A stretch of DNA of 64,000 nt from an uncultured Pseudomonadota bacterium (lineage in GTDB: Bacteria > Pseudomonadota > Alphaproteobacteria > RF32 > CAG-239). Positions 44,255 to 52,091 of this stretch are shown here, piece after piece. Within the stretch, counting starts at the first letter, position 1, and each line of letters opens with the position of its first letter. The stretch is from assembly GCA_947054505.1 (NCBI GenBank), contig CAMRWU010000001.1, positions 280,464 to 344,463 of the forward strand. The letters run 5' to 3'. The translations under genes and the position numbers were made by a program. Below the pieces are notes generated by a model, which was given only the letters and a program-made list of their open reading frames with translations, had not been told where the DNA came from and made no database searches.

Positions 44255-44863
44255 TTAGTAGTAATCCCAACGGACTTCGTTACCACCATCAGCCGTATTT
44301 GTGCATTCAAGAGCTGCAGCAGACAATGCAACCGGCAATTTATCAATAGGATGACATCCTGCACCTTTTGCACTGCTTTCTACATTACCACAAACCTCTG
44401 CACTGGTAAGGGTTACACTCTTATCCTTACTATCGGCAGTTCCTTTAATCTGGATGGCTTGCAACCCAGAACCTGCTTGTGAACCCCAGTCAGCTGTTGC
44501 AATAGAAACACAAGCTTCACGAGTTAAACCAGAATAGACGACAAAGAATGAACGATTGCTACCACCAACATTTGCGGCACCGATTTTAACACGTCCTTGG
44601 TAAGCATTAATGATTTCAGAGGCGTTAGCTTCTGTTTTACCTGAAGGTAACATATCTCTCGGGATAATACCCATCTGAATAGCAACAGTATCATTCAGAC
44701 CTTCATAGTTAACGTTAGCAGAGTACAAAGTACGAATATTCATTACCAGCATCGAAATCTGATCCATCGTCTTGTTTACTCTGAATTTTGCCATTGCTTT
44801 TGAGTAGCCTGAAATACCGCCGATGGACAAGACACCGATAATTGCTAATACACCAAGCTCCAA
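44255..44863 (-). CDS. pilS: Type IVb pilin (PilS-like), copy A, with disrupted leader
   Basis: 202 aa counted from a TTG at 44863. LELGVLAIIGVLSIGGISGY is the hydrophobic N-terminal helix of type IV pilins with the conserved Glu 5. The globular part has RSFFVVYSGLTREACVSIAT and four cysteines, typical of the PilS family. The original start is almost certainly the ATG at 44941: it reads MSNEEFKEKKNSSFG, a prepilin leader ending in the cleavage Gly, in frame 26 codons upstream of the TTG. A TAA at 44894-44896 interrupts it. As it stands the product from TTG would lack a leader and could not be processed. Copy B shares the first 46 codons and differs afterwards. Confidence 0.75.
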   Translation of the reverse strand: MELGVLAIIGVLSIGGISGYSKAMAKFRVNKTMDQISMLVMNIRTLYSANVNYEGLNDTVAIQMGIIPRDMLPSGKTEANASEIINAYQGRVKIGAANVGGSNRSFFVVYSGLTREACVSIATADWGSQAGSGLQAIQIKGTADSKDKSVTLTSAEVCGNVESSAKGAGCHPIDKLPVALSAAALECTNTADGGNEVRWDYY

Positions 44864-44941
44864 ACGACAAAGGAGAAGAAAAATTGCTCGTTTTTAGCCA
44901 AACGAACTATTTTTCTTCTCCTTAAACTCTTCGTTGCTCAT
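44864..44941 (-). other. Pilin leader with in-frame TAA and palindrome (copy A)
   Basis: ATG at 44941, leader to Gly (GGC, 44897-44899), TAA at 44894-44896, then ten in-frame codons to the TTG. The palindrome AAGGAGAAGAAAAAT (44909-44923) / ATTTTTCTTCTCCTT (44870-44884) has perfect 15-bp arms. Between them lie 3 mismatches, a further 6-bp match TCGTTT/AAACGA and the loop GGCTAA. Confidence 0.85.
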
Positions 44942-45026
44942 AGTATAAATATAACAGATTAATAAATTATGAACAATCTTATCCTTAGTTAGGTTTTATA
45001 TAGTTTATACCCTGTCGACGTATAAC

Positions 45027-45249
45027 TTTAGTCATAAAACCAACCAACTTTTCCCCATCATAATAAAAAAACACGCTAAAAATCTACTGCAAACGTAATT
45101 ATCCACTTTTGCTTATAATAAAATCCTCTAATAGATGTGTAGCTGGCGATATAACAACCGGATTGCCAATCCTCCTAAAAATTAAGAGAGGACAAGCCCC
45201 TGCTTAATTTTTTTTTTATAATCTTTCATTGCTAATGGTGCTTCTATAA
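45027..45249. other. AT-rich gap upstream of pilin copy A
   Basis: No gene seen. It follows the 303-bp repeat and precedes the terminator of copy B; a short purine-rich hairpin-like region near 45160-45210 (CCTCCTAAAAATTAAGAGAGG) is the only structure noted. Confidence 0.4.
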
Positions 45250-45284
45250 TAAAAAAGAGGGTTCGTTTCTAAACCCTCTGAGAG
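45250..45284 (-). terminator. Terminator of pilin gene B
   Basis: AGAGGGTTC / GAAACCCTCT-like stem (GAGGGTT/AACCCTC) with a flanking A-run that reads as T on the minus strand. Confidence 0.65.
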
Positions 45285-45299
45285 AAGAATTACCTCTGT

Positions 45300-45869
45300 T
45301 TAGTAATATTCCCATTGTACGGTATTACCGCTATCCGCGGCATTGCTACAATTATCTGCCGCAACAGATAAAGCAACCGGCAAGTCATCAATCAAATATT
45401 CCGTTAAATCTGTCGCAGGTTTTTGCTTAGCCTCTAGACCTGCAACATCTTCTTGGGCTCCAATCCGGATAGCATATAAACCGGAACCTGCTTGAGAAAC
45501 CCAGTCCGCTGTTGCCATTGCAACACAGGCTTCACGGGTTAAACCGGTATAAGTAACGGTAAAGGAACGGCCATAACCACCTGTATTAGCATCAGAAAGC
45601 TGAACCACGCCTTGATATGCGTTAATAATAACACTAGATGGATTAGATTTAGAAAGCATATCCTTCGGGATGATACCCATATTAATGGCAACAGTATCTC
45701 CCAAACCGGTATAGTCAATGTTACCAGAATACAAAGTACGAATATTCATTACCAGCATCGAAATCTGATCCATCGTCTTGTTTACTCTGAATTTTGCCAT
45801 TGCTTTTGAGTAGCCTGAAATACCGCCGATGGACAAGACACCGATAATTGCTAATACACCAAGCTCCAA
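45300..45869 (-). CDS. pilS: Type IVb pilin (PilS-like), copy B, with disrupted leader
   Basis: 189 aa from a TTG at 45869. Identical to copy A through MLVMNIRTLYS, then diverged: shorter by 13 residues, with GRSFTVTYTGLTREACVAMA and different loops, but the same final pattern (LPVALS, then TVQWEYY against VRWDYY). It has two fewer cysteines than copy A. The same leader, TAA (45900-45902) and palindrome precede it (ATG at 45947). Being nearest to the operon, it may be the original gene and copy A the duplicate, or the reverse. Confidence 0.75.
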   Translation of the reverse strand: MELGVLAIIGVLSIGGISGYSKAMAKFRVNKTMDQISMLVMNIRTLYSGNIDYTGLGDTVAINMGIIPKDMLSKSNPSSVIINAYQGVVQLSDANTGGYGRSFTVTYTGLTREACVAMATADWVSQAGSGLYAIRIGAQEDVAGLEAKQKPATDLTEYLIDDLPVALSVAADNCSNAADSGNTVQWEYY

Positions 45870-45947
45870 ACGACAAAGGAGAAGAAAAATTGCTCGTTTT
45901 TAGCCAAACGAACTATTTTTCTTCTCCTTAAACTCTTCGTTGCTCAT
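45870..45947 (-). other. Pilin leader with in-frame TAA and palindrome (copy B)
   Basis: Same sequence as copy A, shifted by 1006: palindrome at 45876-45929, TAA at 45900-45902, ATG at 45945-45947. Identical in both copies. Confidence 0.85.
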
Positions 45948-46035
45948 AGTATAAATATAACAGATTAATAAATTATGAACAATCTTATCCTTAGTTAGGT
46001 TTTATATAGTTTATACCCTGTCGACGTATAACGGG

Positions 46036-46617
46036 TTATTCGAAGTGCCACAGAATGATTGTGTTTCCGCTACAAATTTCTTTTGCCTTGGCAGGAGAAA
46101 CCGGAAGTTTGTTTTGACTGTCGTTCCAACTGAAAGACTGTTGCTGTTTGTCCGTCGTGACCATAATGGAAGCCAAGCCCATCCAAAAATCTTCATCAAA
46201 CTTATAGGTCAACAATTCTTTGCATTGCTGTTTGTTCAAGCCTTTATAGGCAATATCAAAAGTTCTGGCACCGGGCATCAACATCACCCCGTCATTTCCG
46301 TTGCCGACAACAACCTCTGTGCCATAAGAATTAAACAAACCATCCTGTTTAATCATCGCTTGCGGAGCAATTTGTTTTTCAACAGCGGTTTGTGTATTCA
46401 ATCCCCAAAAATCCGGACGATTTTGATAATAGCGGCGGATGTTTTTCGAAAACTGTTTTAATTCTAGTGCCGTTGCTTCTGTTCCGATATCTTTTGCGCT
46501 GAATAAAATCACGCTGATACCGAAGATTAGAAGCAGAGCTGTCGTCCCCATAATCAAAGCTTTATTGAGATTGGTGATGTTTTTGACGCGTTCTTTTAGC
46601 TGTGCGAGTGAAATCAT
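46036..46617 (-). CDS. Pilin-like membrane protein of the pilus operon
   Basis: 193 aa from the ATG at 46617, which follows the pilR stop by one base; the longer reading from 46692 would run inside pilR. One membrane helix (residues about 22-40). The C-terminal part has PGARTFDIAYKGLNKQQCKE, like the pilin RSFxVxYxGLTREAC motif, so it has a pilin globular domain. There is no prepilin cleavage site. Likely a minor pilin-like or assembly protein. Confidence 0.7.
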   Translation of the reverse strand: MISLAQLKERVKNITNLNKALIMGTTALLLIFGISVILFSAKDIGTEATALELKQFSKNIRRYYQNRPDFWGLNTQTAVEKQIAPQAMIKQDGLFNSYGTEVVVGNGNDGVMLMPGARTFDIAYKGLNKQQCKELLTYKFDEDFWMGLASIMVTTDKQQQSFSWNDSQNKLPVSPAKAKEICSGNTIILWHFE

Positions 46618-46618
46618 T

Positions 46619-47746
46619 TTAGCCTCCCATACCGCTGGTAATTTGGTCTTGCATTTCAAATGTTCCCATAACCGCCCAAGCGATAACGGCACCGATACTC
46701 AGCAAAGCCACCATGTTCAAAATTCCGGCGCGTTCTTCAATCATATAAACGGATTCTTCCAACCATTCATTCGCCAGATTGTCCAAAGCTTCTTCAAAGT
46801 TATCCAATTCTGAATAAATCTTCAAATCGGCAATAATCTCTTTATCCGGAAAATTCAGTCCGGTTTTTGCCAATGCTTGCCCCAAGTTGTCACCGTTGTT
46901 AACAAAAACCAGTGTCTTATCAATTCTTTCTTTCAAATATTTGCTGGCATCCCTGCGCAAGGCACGCAATGCAGTTGAGACCGGCGTACCGCCTTTAACA
47001 AGAGCAGATAACGCCAACAACCAGCTGATACCCGTAAAAATTTTATACAAAGACCAAGGCGGCATATTGTCAAATATGGCGCGAACTGTCCCTGTCCAAA
47101 TACCGATGGTCACATAGATGATTGCCATGGTTATTGGCAATGAAGCGAAAGCAACCAACCAATTGTCTTTAATCCATGCCGACAAGTCAACCAAATCCGC
47201 TGCCATACCATGCCATCTGACGTTTGGAGCGGCATCAATCATTGGCGGCACCATATACACACCGATAGCATAAATAATCAAAACAGACATCATTAACAGG
47301 AACGACGGATAAGTAATCGCACCAATAATCGGGCGAAGCATTTTTGTTGACCCTTCTGTCACTTTAATCAAGTTAAGCAACGCATTTTCAAGGTCAGACA
47401 CGTCACCCACAGAGAGCATCAAACGTTCTCGATCGGGAGCCCAGCCCTTCAATGCATCGGAAAACGGTGCACCGTTATTCAACGCACGCGCCCAAGCCGC
47501 CAAAGCAATGGCCAGCGGTTCGCTCGGGTTTTTCCCGCCGTTGCTGGCGCCGTCATGAAGCATATCCAAGGCATCCATCAACGAAAAGCGGTTTTTCATC
47601 AATGAGGCAATTTTACGATACAATTTCAACCGTGTCTTATTTGACATCAGCATAATTATCTTAGCATAATATTCTTCGACAATATTAAGCTGATGCATTG
47701 CCTTTTGGATAGATTGCTTTCTTTTTCTTTCTGCTTCGTTAGCCAT
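46619..47746 (-). CDS. pilR: Type IV pilus inner-membrane platform protein PilR (GspF family)
   Basis: 375 aa. Two GspF-like halves: LYRKIASLMKNRFSLMDALD and ISWLLALSALVKGGTPVSTA, the latter followed by ALRRDASKYLKERID. Three membrane helices lie at about residues 145-170, 200-225 and 345-367. The platform protein couples the ATPase to pilin assembly. Ten bp downstream of the ATPase gene. Confidence 0.9.
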   Translation of the reverse strand: MANEAERKRKQSIQKAMHQLNIVEEYYAKIIMLMSNKTRLKLYRKIASLMKNRFSLMDALDMLHDGASNGGKNPSEPLAIALAAWARALNNGAPFSDALKGWAPDRERLMLSVGDVSDLENALLNLIKVTEGSTKMLRPIIGAITYPSFLLMMSVLIIYAIGVYMVPPMIDAAPNVRWHGMAADLVDLSAWIKDNWLVAFASLPITMAIIYVTIGIWTGTVRAIFDNMPPWSLYKIFTGISWLLALSALVKGGTPVSTALRALRRDASKYLKERIDKTLVFVNNGDNLGQALAKTGLNFPDKEIIADLKIYSELDNFEEALDNLANEWLEESVYMIEERAGILNMVALLSIGAVIAWAVMGTFEMQDQITSGMGG

Positions 47747-47756
47747 CGCCTTATTC

Positions 47757-49424
47757 CTAGTAAACCGGACGTTGGTCTAACAGGCCGCACCAACGTTCCA
47801 CTTCGTCCAAATCAATATAACCTTTTAACATCCGTTCAATCGCGGCGTCTTTCAGGGTTCTTCCGCCCAAATCACTGGTCCAATAATCAATTGCTTTACG
47901 GGTTTCGCCCTTAATCATCAATTCTAAGAACATTGCATCCGGCAAAATAATTTCCGGAACGCTCATACGCCCTTTAATACCGGTGTTACTGCAATATTTG
48001 CACCCAGAGCCGCGAATATATGTGTTTTCGACACCAAAATCGCCGAGCGCGGTTTTCAAGCGTTGTACGGATGGCATATCCAGCTTATCTTTGACCGAAA
48101 CACGGCAATGCGGACACAATTTACGGAACAGACGTTGCGAAATCAAGCCTTTCATCAATTCCGGATCAAGAAGTTTAAACGGTTCGACCCCCATATCACG
48201 GAAACGGGTAATAATCGCCGGTGCCGAGTTGGCGTGCAAGGTGCTCCAAACACCGTGACCTGACAACGCGCCTTTAAACGTCAACTGAGCGGATGATAAT
48301 GAACGTATCTCACCCACCATCATAACGTCAGGATCTGAACGCAATGCCGCGTTAAGTGCTTTTGTGAATTGTTCTTCTTTTTCTTCTTCGGTGTTAGCGT
48401 TGGTCACCGGCATTTGTCTGGCGCCGGGGATCGGGTACTCGGGAGGATCCTCCACTGTCAGCAGGTTAATTTCATAGTTCTTTTCCTGCAACAGTTTAAT
48501 CATATTACGTTGCAAGGTTGTTGACTTTCCGGAACCGGTCGGACCGGCAACAATACTCAAGCCGACAGGAACGGCGCGCAGGCGGTAGAACAAGTTTTCC
48601 TCGTATTCGCCAAAACCCAGAGATGCCAAATCACCACTTCCGTCCGGATTGTCATCAGCATACAACAAGCGCATAACCAAATATTGCGAACCGAAAGCTA
48701 CCGGATTAAATTGCAGACGAATAGCCAACACGTTATGCGGCAACATCAATTTTCCTTTAGAACCGCGCAATGGTGTGGAACCTAGCTTTTGAGCACCTTG
48801 GAATTCGTTTTGAGCGTAGTTGGAATCTGAAATATCCGCCGAAGCAAACGCTGCACGAACAAACAATTCGCCCCAATCTTTGTTATATTCCATTTCCGTT
48901 TGCATAATACCGTTGGCACGGAACATAATCTGGGTACTGTCGGCCACAATAACGTGAATATCGGACACACGTTTAACTGCGGCGCGCGAAATCACATTCA
49001 CAAAATCCTTCTGCATTTGCAGTTGGTTTAAGTCTGTGTCTTCTGCCGCTTCCGTAGCCGCTTGAGCGCGTTCGCCGATACCGTAAATAGCGTTAAGTTC
49101 GTTTTGTGAAACATAAGTCGGTTTAGAAATGGCGAGGCGTTTTTTGCGAGCCAATACTTCAAAACTTAATACACGACCGTCAAATTTATGGGTTTCGACC
49201 ACCAAAAAACGTCCATCACTGAACAATGCCAGCAAACGACGGGTATCATCGTTGACAATTAACGAAGACCCCGGCAACGTCAATAATTTGTTGCCGTCCG
49301 AAAAATAAAGATCGGTAATGGATTTTTTTGTCGCTTCCTCTTTCTCAGAAGCGGGAGAAGCGGCACTCTTGCTGGGTGTCGCTTCGTCCGATATTAACTG
49401 TTCTGAGGTTTCCTCTTCAGCCAT
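47757..49424 (-). CDS. pilQ: Type IV pilus assembly ATPase PilQ (GspE/PilB family)
   Basis: 555 aa. Walker A IVAGPTGSGKSTTLQRNMI at about residue 295, Asp box NLLTVEDPPEYPIPGARQMP, Walker B VMMVGEIRS, then GHGVWSTLHANSAPAIITR (His box). Two CxxC pairs, CPHC (about 436) and CKYC (about 475), form the zinc site usual for extension ATPases. An acidic Ser/Ala N-terminus precedes an N1-like domain. It powers pilus extension. Four bp separate it from pilP. Confidence 0.93.
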   Translation of the reverse strand: MAEEETSEQLISDEATPSKSAASPASEKEEATKKSITDLYFSDGNKLLTLPGSSLIVNDDTRRLLALFSDGRFLVVETHKFDGRVLSFEVLARKKRLAISKPTYVSQNELNAIYGIGERAQAATEAAEDTDLNQLQMQKDFVNVISRAAVKRVSDIHVIVADSTQIMFRANGIMQTEMEYNKDWGELFVRAAFASADISDSNYAQNEFQGAQKLGSTPLRGSKGKLMLPHNVLAIRLQFNPVAFGSQYLVMRLLYADDNPDGSGDLASLGFGEYEENLFYRLRAVPVGLSIVAGPTGSGKSTTLQRNMIKLLQEKNYEINLLTVEDPPEYPIPGARQMPVTNANTEEEKEEQFTKALNAALRSDPDVMMVGEIRSLSSAQLTFKGALSGHGVWSTLHANSAPAIITRFRDMGVEPFKLLDPELMKGLISQRLFRKLCPHCRVSVKDKLDMPSVQRLKTALGDFGVENTYIRGSGCKYCSNTGIKGRMSVPEIILPDAMFLELMIKGETRKAIDYWTSDLGGRTLKDAAIERMLKGYIDLDEVERWCGLLDQRPVY

Positions 49425-49428
49425 ATTC

Positions 49429-50805
49429 CTACCTTGCCATCATATCGCTTCCCATACCGGGAACACCATCACTGCTGATAAAAGAGCGACCGCCGCTTTG
49501 TTCTTCAAACAATGATTCTTCCGTTGCCTTTAATGTTATCGGCGATGCGGATACTTCCATCGGTAAAATACCGCCGGCGGAAAAGTAGAGATAATCCTTC
49601 ATGCCGTTTTTATCAGCCCTGACATAAGTTGAGGTAATTTCATCAACAATATGACCGCTCTGCAGACTGGTTCCTTTTTTAACGTAGAAAGGTGTTCCGT
49701 CTTGATTTATCAATTTAGCAATCAATTCATCACCCTGACCGCGGATTTCCATAACGGCATACATATTGGGCAGTTTCAATTCCGGAGCCTGAATCTCGGG
49801 GACCCCCGGTGCCGCAGTTGCCATCGCCGCCTCCGTTCCCTCAACACCCTCGGCAAACGGATTTTGTTTTTCCAACAACTCTTTTTCCTGAGCTTCAATT
49901 CGTGCTTTCAGAACTGAGATTTGCGTGTGCATATCCGCAATATCTCTTAAATAAGCCGCTTTTGCTTCAGCCGCTTGATTGGCGGCACTTTTTAAAGCTG
50001 TGTTGATTGTGGTAAATTTGCTCTGGGCATCATCAAGAATGGTTTGTCTTTCTTTTTTTGCCGTATTCAACTTTTCATACATTTTTGAATTTTCGGCAAC
50101 CCATTGTTGTTGAGCTTCCAGCATCTTTGTTTTATATGCATTGAGCATTTTTTCCTGACGCAATCTTTCGAATGTGATATCCATTTCTCTGAGTTTTTGT
50201 TGCTCTTGGATAACCTTTGCTTCTTGAGCTTTTTCCCATTCGATTTTTTGACGGCGTTTTGCTTCTTGTCTTTCTGCTTCTTGGTCAACAGCGGCTTTAC
50301 GCTGATTGATTAAAGCTTCAATTTCATTCTTCAGACGTTCTTTTCTCAGTTCCAAATCCAGTACAGCTGTTTGCTTTTCCAAATTAGACATTGTTGAAAA
50401 GATGTTATCATCCAATGCTGTAAAATCTCTACCGCCAAAAGCTCCCACACCGGAAGCCTGAGGCGCCGGAGAAGATGCTGTTTGCGGCAGAAGCGGAGCC
50501 GCCGGAATCAATGCCGGCATAGCCGGAGTATCGTTAGCAAGAACCGGAGTATCGTTCAGATTTTCTGTCGGAGCAGGAAGCTCTTTAGGAGCCGGAACAA
50601 CTTTAGCCTCCAGAGGGATAACCTTGTCTTCATCATCGTCAAATAAAGAAACTTCATCGGGAATACCTTTTAACGCCGGATCTTCTTCCGTAGCTTCACC
50701 CGCCAGAGTAACCACGCCTTGCGCTCTGGTGACGGTTGTCAATGCTGTGCTCAGGAGTAAAGCCAAAGCCGTTAAGCAAAAAATATTTTTCATTTTATAA
50801 GACAT
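49429..50805 (-). CDS. pilP: Type IVb pilus protein PilP
   Basis: 458 aa. Signal peptide at 1-28 (ALTTVTRAQG). A Pro/Ala linker at about 60-115, a long coiled coil at about 140-330, then the PilP domain: ELKLPNMYAVMEIRGQGDEL, NQDGTPFYVKKGTSLQSGHI and LYFSAGGILPM. The domain usually links the secretin to inner-membrane proteins in the periplasm. Family members of R64 lack so long a coiled coil. Overlaps the pilO end by 11 bp. Confidence 0.82.
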   Translation of the reverse strand: MSYKMKNIFCLTALALLLSTALTTVTRAQGVVTLAGEATEEDPALKGIPDEVSLFDDDEDKVIPLEAKVVPAPKELPAPTENLNDTPVLANDTPAMPALIPAAPLLPQTASSPAPQASGVGAFGGRDFTALDDNIFSTMSNLEKQTAVLDLELRKERLKNEIEALINQRKAAVDQEAERQEAKRRQKIEWEKAQEAKVIQEQQKLREMDITFERLRQEKMLNAYKTKMLEAQQQWVAENSKMYEKLNTAKKERQTILDDAQSKFTTINTALKSAANQAAEAKAAYLRDIADMHTQISVLKARIEAQEKELLEKQNPFAEGVEGTEAAMATAAPGVPEIQAPELKLPNMYAVMEIRGQGDELIAKLINQDGTPFYVKKGTSLQSGHIVDEITSTYVRADKNGMKDYLYFSAGGILPMEVSASPITLKATEESLFEEQSGGRSFISSDGVPGMGSDMMAR

Positions 50806-52072
50806 AGATTACTCCCTCATAATTCCAAGTTTTGCTATTGGGGTCATATGTAATAGTTTTAATCTCAAGTCCTGAATATTTTGTTAACATTTCAATCCAG
50901 GTCAAAGGATTATATTGAGATGATATCCGAATTTGCAACATTCTGAATATGGTGCCTCTATCCGATGTAATGCTTGAAACACTCATCGATATCGGGTAGC
51001 CGATGGACTGAAACGTATCATTAATTTCGTTTTGCAAATCCATAATATTCTTTTTCGGCGGCGACATAATCGGCTCAATAGGTTTCAAAGGCAATGTTGC
51101 CGAAATAAGATTGCCGTCAGCGGAAAAGCTTCTTCCCGAGAACGATAAGCCTGACTGATCAAGAGCCTTGGTAACCATCGCCATACGTCCGACATTACGT
51201 CTCCATGATGTGGCAATACCGCCGGAAGTACAGGTTAAACCTCCGATAGACCATCCCGGAGGCAAAATCTTAACCAAAGAGACAACTCCTTCATAGCATT
51301 GAGTCATCATCTCTGCTGGATTAACCAGTTTCTCCCACGGCTTAACTTCAGGCGGAAGCTCCGGCTGTTTGGGTGCAACTTTCGGCCTTACCGGAACAAC
51401 AACCGGTCGAACTGTCGGCGTCAGAAAGATACTGTCAATCAGGCTCGAAACAAGCCACAAGCCCACCACGGCGGAAATAACAACCACCATAAGCAGTTTT
51501 GTTCCGCGCAAAGCTTTGATTTTTTGGAGTTTCGAACGAGCACCTCTAGCTAAGATATCGCCAAGATCGAGCTCTTGAGTATCCTCAAAACCCCATTCTT
51601 TCGGCGCGATTTTCTTTCCCCAGTCCGGCACAGCCAACATTGACATAAATTGGCTTTTTGCTTCTTCTTCATTCTGAAAGAGCATATCGCCGTCGGACAA
51701 GATAATGTCGTTACGAATACAGGTATACCACCATCCTTGAGGTGTTTTGAATACGGCGATAAATGAGCCTGTATCGGCTAAGGCTGTCGCCAGAGAAACT
51801 GCCGCCACATTTTCGCCGCTATGATACCCTTCGTGTGAAACGCAGATACCGAACTGAGGCGCTTTACCGTTTTTAATACAGAAAAGATCCGCACCTTCCA
51901 AAACACCGGCAGAAGCTTCTTCCACCTCCTGAAACGGATCGCTGGCATTTTGTAACGGTTGCCAAAACAAGCTGGTAGCATAACGCGTTCCTTCAACCTG
52001 AATGAAGGTTCCCCAGGATTTCTGTCCTGCATCATCGTAATTTTCTTCTACCAAACTTGCATCTTCAAGCAC
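50795..52072 (-). CDS. pilO: Type IVb pilus protein PilO
   Basis: 425 aa. A cytoplasmic N-terminal domain (WGTFIQVEGTRYATSLFWQP, ... DTGSFIAVFKTPQGWWYTCI), one membrane helix at about residues 194-216, a Pro/Val-rich linker, then a periplasmic part with LVKILPPGWSIGGLTCTSGG and TWNYEGVIYVL at the end. This is the layout of R64 PilO (type 4b pilus protein PilO2). It should form the inner-membrane assembly complex with PilP and PilN. Confidence 0.82.
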   Translation of the reverse strand: MLEDASLVEENYDDAGQKSWGTFIQVEGTRYATSLFWQPLQNASDPFQEVEEASAGVLEGADLFCIKNGKAPQFGICVSHEGYHSGENVAAVSLATALADTGSFIAVFKTPQGWWYTCIRNDIILSDGDMLFQNEEEAKSQFMSMLAVPDWGKKIAPKEWGFEDTQELDLGDILARGARSKLQKIKALRGTKLLMVVVISAVVGLWLVSSLIDSIFLTPTVRPVVVPVRPKVAPKQPELPPEVKPWEKLVNPAEMMTQCYEGVVSLVKILPPGWSIGGLTCTSGGIATSWRRNVGRMAMVTKALDQSGLSFSGRSFSADGNLISATLPLKPIEPIMSPPKKNIMDLQNEINDTFQSIGYPISMSVSSITSDRGTIFRMLQIRISSQYNPLTWIEMLTKYSGLEIKTITYDPNSKTWNYEGVIYVL

Positions 52073-52091
52073 TAGCTTTCTCCTCGAAGCT

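Larger units (their letters stand above)
44724..46032. repeat. 303-bp direct repeat at the 5' ends of the two pilin genes
   Basis: 44724-45026 and 45730-46032 appear identical over 303 bp (offset 1006). Each copy spans the promoter region, the disrupted leader and the first 46 codons of the pilin. The genes diverge beyond that point. Confidence 0.9.

Noticed and set aside
44255..46032. A site-specific shufflon as in plasmid R64 (pilV)
   Set aside because: No recombinase and no multiple inverted cassette ends; the repeats are direct and cover the N-terminal, not the C-terminal, half of pilin.
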